Assembly: GCA_021018995.1 (NCBI GenBank)
Contig: CM037590.1
Span: forward strand, 79,206,097 to 79,270,096
Reading direction: 5' to 3'
DNA length: 64,000 nt
DNA from: Chloranthus sessilifolius
Lineage: Eukaryota; Streptophyta; Magnoliopsida; Chloranthales; Chloranthaceae
Shown: piece by piece, positions 46,407 through 55,999 of the stretch
Layout: every line of letters begins with the position of its first letter
How positions within the stretch are numbered: position 1 is the stretch's first letter
Translations under genes and position numbers: made by a program
Notes under the pieces: model-generated
The model's database searches: none
What the model saw: the letters and a program-made list of their open reading frames with translations, nothing else
Told to the model about the DNA's origin: nothing

Positions 46407-48671
46407 AAATGTAAGGTGAAGCCACCCATATCGGCCTCCTCCATTGTCAACACACCCATATCTCCAACTTCGAGATTGCTGGCCAGGTAAACTGATGAGC
46501 CCTTTTCTTTTCCTTTGATGCTTTTGCTACACCATTTCGCTCCTATTTGATAGATTCCTTTTGTTTGCAGCCTTTACCTCTTATCATCTTTCGGGGTGGC
46601 TGGTTCGGTCTCCAGCGCCTTGTGCACTATCTTCCCCCAGTGGTGAAGGACCTGCTTGCTCAATCTAATTTTGGAGATTTTATTTCGTGCCCGCTGTGAG
46701 GGCCAACACAGCCTATGTGAAGGCTCTGATAGAGCGCTTTCGCCCTGAGACCGTGACGTTTCATATGGCCATGGCTGAGATGACCCTTACACCTGTGGGC
46801 TGATCCATGATCACTAGGGTTCGCATTGGAGGGGTGCCAGTGACACCTACCCGCACACCTAATAGGGAGGAGGTGACTCAGCTGATAGGGGCCTACCCAA
46901 CCTCAGGGAATGTTCGTGGTTCTAAAGTCAAGTTATCCTGGCTGGTTAGTCTGTTCGAGCCTCATGAGTTAATGGATCTGGGCCAACCCGATGCAACCAT
47001 TTATCTCGAGCCAGAGCGTGCACTGATGCTGGCCTGTATTTCTCTGTTGTTCCTTTTGGGTAAGACTCTTCTTTCAAATACCAGCGGAGGGTGGGTCTCA
47101 TTGTCCCTTCTCAGTCTTATGGTGAACTGGGACAACATGCATCAGTTTGATTGGGGCGGTGCTGGCTATGTGGTGCTCATGTCTAGTCTGGCGCAAGCCG
47201 TACTTGGGGAGTCCAGCTCCGTTGTTGGCTTTTAACCCGCACTTGAGGTATTTTATCCTCTGGTCTCAGTTTGTCCAACTTTTCCCCTTTATGACATATC
47301 TATTTTTATCTGCTTGCTTTCTCAGGTTTGGGGGTATCTGAATTTCCAACTTGGTCGCCCTCTGCTTCTATCTGAAGTTCCTACGTTCCCCCTTATGAGC
47401 AATTGGCACGCGAACCGCTGTCGGGACATAGGCAGGCATGAAGCACCTGGAGTTAGGGCTGCGCTCCCAGTTTGATCTGTTGATCCCTAAGCAGGTATAA
47501 CAATTTCTCTCTTTACAAATGTGATAGTTCTTTCATGTTGTGGGTTCAAATGTATACATCCCTCCTTTGTTTTTATTTTATATATTATTTTTGAGTAGGT
47601 CATCCTTGATCCCTACGTCGGATCTCCCTTCTGGAACCTGGCTGTAGTGGGTCCTTCTTGTTTTTTGTTAGACCAACGCATCATTTTCTTCTATGGGTCC
47701 TGGACTAAGGCCTATTACCTAGGAGAGAGGGTGGTTCATCAGTACCGTCCTCTTTTCGCTGTGCCCCAAGCTCCTCCAGCTGATGTGTTGGCTCCTGAAG
47801 GTTCCACCAAAGTGCTTATCGCTCGCTTTCTCCATCATGGGGTCCCCATTGATGACCTTTTTCCGGGGGGATATCAGATGTGGTATGAGTCTCTGCCCTA
47901 TCGTTCTTTGCTGCCCCGGTTCGTGCCTAATGCCAACTTTTTGGCTTTTGGCGATCTGCGATCTCAGGTAATGTTCTTTCCTCTTTTTATTTATCAGCCT
48001 TCCTGTGATTGCCTTGATTGCCCTGCTATTTGAACAAAAACCATTTCTCTCTAAAATTTGGGCAGGGTGGCGACTCAGATAAGGAGGATGAGGCAGCTGT
48101 TCCTAATGAGGCTACAGGTGCTGGACCTTATGACCTTTCCGGTGCTGGTGCTTCCAGCAGTTCGCCAGCCGAGGTCCAGGGGACCTTTAAGCGCTTGGAT
48201 GATGCTTTCCTGTCGCGTATGTGTGCCAATGTGGCTGAGAAGGCACGCATATCCGCTGAAGCTATTCGGATCCCACGTCCTATCTGATCCCCGGGGTAAT
48301 TTCTCCCTTGTTGCTTTGCTATTTTTTTTCTTGCACTACGCTGATGACCTGTGTGACTGACACCTCTTTTTCTTGCTGTGCAGAATTATGAGTCGGCCGT
48401 GAACCAAGCCGAATATTACCACAACATTGTTGGGCTTAGAGAGGCTGAGGTGGTGAGTGAACACTGACCAAACCTAATCATTTTCTTATTTACCTTCTGC
48501 TTGTTTCCCTACCTGATGGCCTCTGGTGTGCTCCTGCAGCGTGCTCGTGAAAAGGAGTCGTGCTCTCTGCTTGGCGGCATTTCTCATGTGTGGACTCGGG
48601 TGGGAGAGACTCGTACTTTTCAAAGCGCGACCCGGCGCCGAAAGAAGTCGAAGGGGGCTGCCCAAGACTAG
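46407..48671 (+). pseudogene. Plant mobile domain (PMD)-like gene with introns, main part, antisense within element E
   Basis: PMD proteins (the MAIN/MAIL family and retrotransposon relatives) have a long alpha-helical domain; the molecular role in retrotransposons is unknown. Predicted exons: to 46486, 46571-47247, 47326-47494, 47599-47967, 48066-about 48295, 48384-48452 and 48540-48671, each bounded by GT/AG with T-rich acceptors. Domain motifs: FRGGWFGLQRLVHYLPP, ALIERFRPETVTFHM, RALMLACISLLFLLGKTL, FDWGGAGYV, then VILDPYVGSPFW after the third intron. It ends in a basic tail, TRRRKKSKG. Damage: a stop near 46414, a frameshift near 46686, a TGA at 46801, a TAA near 47233, and a frameshift in 47400-47450. 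The 5' part lies at 16990-17614, beyond element D. Confidence 0.78.
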
Positions 48672-49078
48672 TTTATTTTCTGAAAATTTGAAACATTGAA
48701 ACAGTTTAGACTTTTATTTATTGGGGGAATATGTAATCATTTAAACAACAATTTTTTTTTTTTTTGAATGGTTTTATGATTTTTATGGTTTATATGAATG
48801 CTCTGTTTGGTTATCTCTCCGCTTTTATGGTTTGCTTTTCTTTGTCATGAAGCGGGCCAGAGCCCCTCCAATGATGAGATTGAGTCCGCATATGATTCTC
48901 CGCATATGACCCATGAATACTGTGTCATCCGAGGATTTCCCATGGGTGCGTGAGCGTGCCCGCCTGTGGGCTGCCCCAGGATAAAAAAGTTGGCAAAGTG
49001 AAACCCGCCCCTCTCTTGGGGGAAGTAAAAAAAAAATGGACCAATGCGAGGGGAGCCAACTTCCCTGCATTTTTAATT
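48672..49078 (+). other. Intergenic spacer between the two antisense genes of element E
   Basis: T-rich sequence after the PMD stop, then a GC-richer stretch (48840-49020). No gene seen. Probably holds the PMD 3' end and the start of the next promoter region. Confidence 0.5.
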
Positions 49079-49147
49079 GGGTGTATATATTATATACGCC
49101 TGGAAAAATATTTAAAATTTTGCCTTGGCGTATATAATATATATGCC
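49079..49147 (+). promoter_or_regulatory. Palindrome array 2 (two units, 47-bp period), upstream of DUF7745-like gene
   Basis: Sites at 49079-49100 and 49126-49147, start to start exactly 47 bp. Each is a 22-bp near-palindrome on the pattern arms GGCGTATATA/TATATACGCC, with one or two changes. The 25-bp spacer starts TGGAAAAATA. After the array comes CAGGTTTTTTATAACTC (49166-49182), matching CAGGTTTAAAAACTG behind array 1, so both promoters descend from one module. ATG 184 bases downstream of the array. Confidence 0.72.
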
Positions 49148-49330
49148 TCATATAACTGGGCTCAACAGGTTTTTTATAACTCAAACCTGGCCCTCTTTGC
49201 CTCTCTTTTCATCCAGACTTGGCCTTTTTGCCTCCCTTTTTTTTTCTTCTTTTTCTTCTCTTTTTATTTTTGCAAGTGAATCCATCGCCCTACATTGACT
49301 GATTTTTATAAAGAACATCTTTGTACGTCC

Positions 49331-50808
49331 ATGGACCCGCTTCCTAAAAAAGGCCCAAGTTCTCATACGAGGGCTGGGGCTAGTATACTTCCCTATTTGG
49401 ACCCAGGGCCCAGTTTTTTGCAAAAATTGTGCGATAGCTTGGTTGAGGAAGAGCTCGCTGTTTTAGATTGCCTCGGGTTATCTCGCATTTCCTCTCTCCT
49501 TGCTATTCCTCTGTTGCCCAACCTCCTGCAGGCGGCTTTGGCGTCGTGGGACCATAGGGCCCATGTCTTCAGATTCGGGTCCAGGGAGCTCACCCCAACC
49601 TTGGAGGAGCTAGCCTCTATTATTGGCTTGAGGATCCATCTGGGACTTGCCAAAGTGGTGCCCAAACCGGGGTATGCAAAGGCGGTCCACGCGGTTCTCG
49701 GTTTGAAAAAGGGTGGGTATGAGAAGGGCTTCGCTGGGGGGCCCACTAGGTGCTTGGTGAAATTCTTGAGAGAACTTTTCGGCGACTCGAGTCTCCGAAA
49801 GTTACCTATCTGAGATCCTTTCAATGTAAAGGCCTTTGCCCTTTATTTGCTGTCAAAAGTTCTCTTCTTTACTGGGGCTGAGACATTTTCCCTCGGGTTA
49901 TGCGATGTCTTGACCGAATTGGAGGGAGGTCGTTTACTGGTACACCTAGTCCTGCCCAAGATGTATCGGGGCCTGGATGCCTCAGCCTCGGGCCAGGTCA
50001 GGATTCTTAGCGGGAGTCCACTCTTCATTCAGATTTGGCTAGGAGAGCATTTGGGTATCATGGGGCCCGTGCCGAGATTTTGCTTGGTAAGAGGGGATGT
50101 TGCTCGGGGCTTTCTGACCAGGTGCTGGAGGCTGCGTCATGGGAGTATGGAGGAACTGAGCCTGTGGCTATCTGATGCGGAGCTGATCTGGCAACTTCCC
50201 TGGATGGATGACACCTTTTCGATTGTCTGCTCTCGGGATTGTGAGGGTATCACGCTTTTGGGGTTGACTGGTAGTACCTACTATTTCCCATCTCGGGTGC
50301 TCCATCAATTCGGATATACCCAACACGTGCCATGCACTGTGAGGCCACCCTTATGCTCTCTGATATTCTCTCGGGGTTCTCTCAGTGACCTAGACCGTAT
50401 AGCAGCCCTCTGGGAGACCTGCCAATCGGTGCACATGAGCAGCTTAGTTCAGGGGGGGCGTTGTCTCTTCTGATTACAAGGTTTGGCTGGCATCCGAGGG
50501 CTTACCTGCCCCTAACCCGATTTCGGTAGATGTGATAGAGACGGGACCCTAGCCATACAAGGAAACGATACTCCGGACTAGGATTGAGTCTCTTTCTGTA
50601 GAGAGGTTGGCTTTGACTGAGGCTTTGGAGAAGGAAAGGGCCAGAGCTGAGATTGCGGAGGTGAGAGCTGCTACGGCCGAGAGTGAGGTTCTTCGGTTGA
50701 CTGGGCTTTTGACTGAGTCTTCATGGTAGGTGGTTGTCTGATCAGAAAGCCCGAGAGGACTCTCTTCTTGCAGAGATCAGTGCTTTGAAGCGTGGTCCCT
50801 CCCCCTGA
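49331..50808 (+). pseudogene. DUF7745-like gene, antisense within element E
   Basis: Start at 49331 (MDPLPKKGPSSHTR), the first ATG in frame with the conserved region after the promoter. Conserved parts: LVEEELAVLDCLGLSRISSL, FRFGSRELTPTLEELASIIG, FALYLLSKVLFF, LFIQIWLGEHL and, after a frame change in a G run at 50452-50459, VWLASEGLP and a charged coiled coil (ALEKERARAEIAEVRA). It resembles the plant DUF7745 family, common as retroelement-linked ORFs, whose function is unknown. Damage: TGA at 49811, the G-run frameshift, TAG near 50550 and TAG near 50729. No introns are needed. On the strand opposite to E's pol, directly behind integrase. Confidence 0.68.
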
Positions 50809-51033
50809 CCTGTTCCTGTACATACCATAGATCATATACACAGAGGGAGGCTGATGCCCCTTAACATAGATCTCTTTCCTTTTTCTTTGAATTGTTTCTT
50901 ATTTTTTGTTTCTTTTTTTTTATACTTGTAAAGAAGGCAGAAAATAGAAAGTGTGTCATGTTGTTATCTTTTTGGGACGTGACACTTCACATGTAACACT
51001 GTAAGAAAAGAAAAGAAATCTATTATACATATG

Positions 51034-51036
<3 letters not shown>

Positions 51037-51066
<30 letters not shown>
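51037..51066. repeat. TTA microsatellite
   Basis: About ten copies of TTA in a row, followed by a T run. Confidence 0.9.
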
Positions 51067-51109
51067 GTTTTTTTTTTTTTTTTGGTGTTCGAATTTTCTT
51101 CCATATGTT

Positions 51110-51300
51110 TCACAACATAAGGTTTTTTATGGAAAAGGAAAATCTATGATCTTTTTTTTTTTTTAAATTTTCTCCTACAAAGTATGAGGCTCTTTATGTA
51201 AAAGAAAAATCTATTATCTTTTTTGAAATTTTCTCCTACACAGTGTGAGGCTCTTTATGGAAAAGGAAAATCTATTATCTTTTTTTAAAATTTCTCTTTT
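51110..51300. repeat. Tandem repeat, about 3 units of 65-70 bp
   Basis: Each unit carries a stretch like GAGGCTCTTTATGGAAAAGG then AAAATCTATTATC, a T run and AAATTTTCTCCTACA. The first unit is the most diverged. Non-coding. Confidence 0.85.
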
Positions 51301-51609
51301 TCTCCTTTTTGTGAGGTTGGTATTTACGAGGCCAACTGGTGGGTCCTTTTTTGGGCATGGTCGAACCCTGTTCATGAGGCTCAGGTTTTTCTTTTAAACA
51401 TGGAAAGGTCAGCTTCCCCTAGATTGATTAGTCTTCTGCCTTTATCTTTGGTCATGTATTAGACGATGCGGTAGAGATGACATACTTGATCGGGATCCGA
51501 TCCAATTTTTAACATGAGCGGCCCAACAAAGGGGAGAAGAGGCTCAAAGGGATCCAGACTAAAATAGGCAGGCCAGAACAGATCCTCTCCTGATCTCTCT
51601 TTTCTTGAC

Positions 51610-51800
51610 GTTTTTGCTCACAGTGCCCAAGACGGATTTTTGCTATGCCTGTCATCCCTGTTTTTACCCGTAGCGCCCTTTCGGGTTTTCACTACGTCCA
51701 TGGGTTCGCTCTCTTACCCCAGGTGCCTTTTCAGGTTTTTACCTGGTCCGCGTGAGTTTGCTGTTTTTACCAGCGGTGCCCTTGTAGGTTTTCACCACGT
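51610..51800. repeat. Degenerate repeat, about 3 units of 50-65 bp
   Basis: Units share a core like GCGCCCTTTCGGGTTTTCAC followed by TACGTCC and TTTTTACC. The second unit reads GTGCCTTTTCAGGTTTTTAC, the third GTGCCCTTGTAGGTTTTCAC. Confidence 0.7.
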
Positions 51801-52396
51801 CTATCTTGCTTTGAACTTAAATTAATATTTTTCTTGTTTTTTTCTTTTTTCTTACCTCAAGAACCAGAAAGCCACGACATGGACATTGATTCCATCATAG
51901 CCGGCTGGATGAAGTTCTGTGTGGTCCATTAACTCAGCTTGTGCTGACGCAACAGATGCTATGACTGCTTGTGGACCTTAAAGAGGGCTTTCTTCCTGGT
52001 TGTAATTTGGTCGGGGCTCAAACAGGTTGGGTTTTTCTAGGATTTTGGATTTAAGCTTTGAGTGAATTCCAGATTCGGTGATTCCTCTTCCTTTCCAAGG
52101 GCTTTTTACGGTACGTGCCCAAGTCCTTTCTTTTTCATTCTTGATCCCTTCTTTTGGGGTTTTGCCATTTTTTTTTGTATATATATATATTTTTTGGTTG
52201 GGATTTTTCTTTTTTTTGATGTTTTTAGGAGGGTATATGAAAGAAATGGTTATTGGCCCGACGTGTGTAGCAAAAAGGGTAAAGGTATTTAGGGAATATT
52301 TCTCTTTCTTCTTTTTTTTTTTTTTTTTGGGGCTACTTGTCTTTGAAATGATGGCCTCTTCTATGGGGTCCTTAAGTGGTCACGCATCTACCTTTA

Positions 52397-53480
52397 TCAA
52401 CACTTACCTTGTCGCAAGACCTTTGAGTAGAACCTACGGAGGTATCCAGCGTTGATGGGCTCAGGAAAGTGGTCTCTGTCCATGGTGGCGAGGAGAATGG
52501 CGTATCTCAGTAACACCTCTCGGATGACGTAAGGTCCTTCCCAATTTGGCTTAAACTTTCCTCTTGGATCGACATGGAGGGAAGGGAAGATCTTCTTCAC
52601 CACAGTGTCTCCTACCTTTAGATCTTGACCACAGACACGTTTATTGTAAGCACGCGCAATTCACCTCTGATAGACCTGGGTGTGACACAAAGCTAGGAGT
52701 CTCTTCTCGTCAATCAAATCTAACTGCTCAAAATGGGATCTTTCTTTCTCAGCTTCGGGCAGATGGGATTCCAAAAGGATAGAGTGATGGTACTTTGACC
52801 TCAACGGGTAGCACGGCCTCGGTTCCATACACAAGCAAGAATGGTGTTGCCCCTGTAGCGGTACGTATAAACGTTCTATAGGCCCAAAGTGCGAAGGGTA
52901 ACTGCTCACTCCAATCTTTGTATGTGACTACCATCTTCTCCAGAATGCGGATCAGAGTTTTGTTGGCCGCTTCTACAGCTCCATTCGTCTGAGGCCTGTA
53001 TGGGGATGAGCGATGATGCTTGATCTGGAACTACTCACACAAGGCCTGGATGCGCCTATTAGCGAAATTAGTGCCATTATCAGTGATGATATCCTTGGGC
53101 ACGCCGACTCTATAAATGATGTTGTTCTTGATGAACTTCTCGATATGACTGGCCTTAATGCTCGTATAGGAGGCTGCCTCTACCCACTTCGTGAAGTACT
53201 CCACTGTGACGAGGATGAACTGATGTCCATTGGAAGCCTTAGGATTGATCTTGCCGATGACGTTGAGACCCCAGGTGGCGAACGGCCAAGGAGTGGTCAT
53301 GCTGTGTAAATCAATTACCAGAGCATGTATTAGACTGGAGTATTCTTAGCACTTGTAGCACTTCTGAACGTGTTTGCAACAATCAGTTTCTAAAGTGGTC
53401 CAAAAGTATCCTTACCTTAGGATTTTCTTAGCAAGCATGTGTCCACTGACGTGTGCCCCGCAGACTCCTTCATGATCTCA
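52397..53480 (-). pseudogene. Element E integrase (first catalytic Asp replaced by Asn)
   Basis: Minus strand. The core starts PWPFATWGLNVIGKINPK; the usual motif is WGMDVIG, so the first catalytic Asp is Asn here. The second Asp is kept in IITDNGTNFAN and the Glu in NGAVEAANKTL. LPFALWAYRTF and FLLVYGTEAVLPVEV follow. The C-terminal part reads FKPNWEGPYVIREVL and ends FYSKVLRQGK at 52397. A stop follows ALCE (53031) and frame changes occur near 52750-52660. Zinc-region remnants lie in 53300-53480. It would integrate E's cDNA; now inactive. Confidence 0.85.
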
Positions 53481-53620
53481 ACTGCTTCTCTCTCGGTTAG
53501 GCATCGGAGCAGAACATTGTCGTGAGACCGTCTATACAGGAGATCGCCGTAGATGACATAGTTCATTGCCAATCACTGGATGGTGTGTCTGTCTACCTTC
53601 GATGTTCCTTCCGGGATAGT

Positions 53621-54634
53621 TCAGGTCTCGAGGAAATTCTTGATGTCTGAGAACCAGGGTGGCTCACCATCTAATTCGGTAGATCCTTCGATCGGGAGAC
53701 AGAATGCCGATTCATCCCTCTGCTCTTTCATGATTGGCTTCATCTCGACTCCGTTCGGAATCTCAACCATAGAGGCCAGGGTAGCCAGGGCATCGGCAAA
53801 CTGATTTCTTGCTCGTGGCACATAGGAGAAGGTGACTTCCTCAAAGCAGGTTATCAGATCCTCAAGATGTTCATGGTACAGGATCAGCTTCTCATCCTTA
53901 GTCTTCCAATCTCCATTGATCTGGCATATGATTAACTGTGAATCCCCAAAGACCCTGAGGTGAGTTATATTCAGATCAAGAGCCGCCTGTAAACTAGCTG
54001 TACAGGCTTCGTATTCGGCCATATTATTGGTGCATGGGAAGTTCAACTTGATTGAGATGGGTACATGCGATCCTCTTGGTGAGATAAGAATGGCGCCAAC
54101 TCCTTGGCCTTCAACATGCAATGCCCCATCAAAGTGCATTACCCAGGACTCCTCTATTTCCTCCGTATCCTCTTCAATCATGAACAGGATGTCCTCATCG
54201 GGGAATTTAGTCCTTAGAGGCTCATAGTCCGGTAGAGGGTTCTCAGCTAGATGATCAGCGAGTGCTTGCCCCTTGATCGACTTCTGGGTGACATAAGTAA
54301 TGTCAAATTTGGAGAGGAGTAGTTGCCATCGTGCAGTTCGGCCAGTGAGAGCAGGTTTCTTGAACAGGTACTTCAACGGATCCATCCGTGCTAGAAGTAG
54401 AATGGCTTGGGATAACAGGTAGTGTCGAAGTCTTTGAGTTGCCCAAATGAGCACTAAGCATGCCTTCTCCAGATGAGAATAGCACGTCTCATAATCAGTG
54501 AACTTCTTGCTTAGGTAGTAGACGACCTGCTCTCTTCTTCCTATCTCATCATGCTGTCCTAACACACAGCCCATGGAAAACTCTGTCATGGACAGGGACA
54601 TTATCAGGGGTCTATCAGGTACAGGTGGTACCAA
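53621..54634 (-). CDS. Element E dual RNase H (RT-linked and archaeal-type), open 337 codons
   Basis: Two RNase H domains in a row, the hallmark of the Tat/Ogre lineage. The first, degenerate, reads MSLSMTEFSMGCVLGQ (Glu where Asp is usual), QVVYYLSKKF, ARWQLLLSKFDI and GQALADHLAE. The second keeps all four acidic residues: Asp in WVMHFDGAL, Glu in NNMAEYEACTASLQ, Asp in LRVFGDSQLIICQINGDW and Asp in FADALATLASM. The ORF continues to WFSDIKNFLET, the lead-in to the integrase zinc region. This is the longest open piece of E's pol. Confidence 0.88.
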   Translation of the reverse strand: MVPPVPDRPLIMSLSMTEFSMGCVLGQHDEIGRREQVVYYLSKKFTDYETCYSHLEKACLVLIWATQRLRHYLLSQAILLLARMDPLKYLFKKPALTGRTARWQLLLSKFDITYVTQKSIKGQALADHLAENPLPDYEPLRTKFPDEDILFMIEEDTEEIEESWVMHFDGALHVEGQGVGAILISPRGSHVPISIKLNFPCTNNMAEYEACTASLQAALDLNITHLRVFGDSQLIICQINGDWKTKDEKLILYHEHLEDLITCFEEVTFSYVPRARNQFADALATLASMVEIPNGVEMKPIMKEQRDESAFCLPIEGSTELDGEPPWFSDIKNFLET

Positions 54635-55830
54635 TATCGAAGGATTTAGGAGGTACCCCTTGATCTTGTCAAATGCAGCTTGGCAGTCATCATTCCACTC
54701 AAGGAGTGAATCCTTTCTTAGTAGCTTGAAGATCGATGTGCATATCAGAGTTAACTGTGCAATGAACTGGCTGATGTACTAGATTCTTCCTAAAAAGCCT
54801 CTGACCTCCTTCTCTGTAGACGGTGGTGGCATTTCAGTGGTGGTCTTGATGTTGGTCCGATCGACCTCAATCCCTCTCCTACTGACAATAAAGCCTAATA
54901 GTTTTCCTGAGATAGCGTCGAATGGGCACTTTTGGGGATTCAATCGCAACCTGTACTTTCTCAACCTCTCAAACAACTTCTGAAGGTTTACCAAGTGGTC
55001 ATCCCTTTCCAGCGATTTAGCAATCATGTCATCGACATACACTTTGATCTCTTGGTGCATCATGTCGTGGAACAGGGCCGCCATTGCTCTCTGGTAGGTT
55101 ACCCCAGCGTTCTTGAGCCCGAATGGCATCACCTTGTAATAGAAGGTACCCCAGGGAGTGATGAACGCAGTCTTTTCTCGGTCGGCCTCTGCCATCTTAA
55201 TCTGATTGTAGCCCGAGAATCCATCGATGAATGAGAGCATTTCGTGCTTAGCAGTGTTATCGACCAAGATATCGATTTGTGGTAATGGAAAATCATCATT
55301 AGGGCTTGCCTTATTGAGATTTCAGAAATCAATGCACATTCGAACCTTCCCATCCTTCTTTGGTATGGGGACGGTATTAGCCAGCCATTGCGGGTACTTG
55401 GATACCATGAGAAAACTCGCGTCATACTGCTTAATGACCTCGTCCTTCACCTTCAACATCCATTCAGGTCAGAGGCGTCTTAGCTTCTATTTAACCGACT
55501 TAATATCAGGGTAGAGTGGCAGCTCATGCTCAACCAGATCAGTATCCAAACCAGGCATGTCTTCATACGACCATGCAAAGATGTCTTGGTATGACCGAAG
55601 GAAGTCTATCATACCTTTTCTCTCCGCAGGGGACAACGATGTTCTGATTTTGGTGATTCTAGGGGCCTCTTTGGTGCCCAAATTGACGTCCTCCGTCTCT
55701 TCGATGATCAGGGTCTGGCCATGCTCAAAATCGGCAAATTATTTGAGGAGCTCATCGATTTAACCTTCCTCGTCTAGACTCGCAGCTCCTATCTCTTCTT
55801 GTATTTCTACAGGAAAGGGGTCGGCTTCAT
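54635..55830 (-). pseudogene. Element E reverse transcriptase
   Basis: N-terminal segment 55681-55487 (SYQDIFAWSYEDMPGLD), a stop, then fingers with PKKDGKVRMCIDF, and the palm open from 55267 to 54779: FIDGFSGYNQIKM, MPFGLKNAGVTYQRAM, the catalytic box VYVDDMIAKS and FIVSRRGIEVD. A stop follows in the thumb (FLGRI then stop, 54779). Tat/Ogre type, as shown by YVDDMIAKS and SYEDMPGLD. The 170-240 bases to the right, before the protease ORF end at 56000, are AT-rich and could correspond to the intron known between protease and RT in Ogre elements. Confidence 0.87.
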
Positions 55831-55999
55831 GAGGGACGGGTATCACGACATCATTTTTAATTTTATTGGAAATTTTAAAAGACATATTTTTGGAATTTGT
55901 ATTTTTTCTATTTTTACGGTTTTTTGCATTTTTTCGGAGGTCAGGCCCTAGCGAGGTGGATCTCTATATATACAAGGTAGAGTGTCCCAGAGGCTAACC

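Larger units (their letters stand above)
50809..52396. other. Element E spacer between DUF7745-like gene and integrase, with repeats
   Basis: No gene. Contains a TTA microsatellite (51037-51066), three tandem units of about 65-70 bp (51110-51300) and a second set of repeats (51610-51800), listed separately. Long T runs recur (51068-51082, 51152-51164, 52313-52329). The two convergent gene sets of E end here. Confidence 0.6.

Noticed and set aside
48066..48076. GGTGGCGACTC resembles the tRNA-Arg type primer site of Ogre elements
   Set aside because: It is on the plus strand inside a PMD exon, in frame and directly after a splice acceptor, with no LTR end beside it.
52177..52191. TATATATATATAT run as a further palindrome array
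   Set aside because: A simple TA run without the GGCG/CGCC arms or the 47-bp spacing.
53013..53309. Plus-strand ORF of 98 codons opposite element E integrase
   Set aside because: Antisense shadow of the conserved integrase core.
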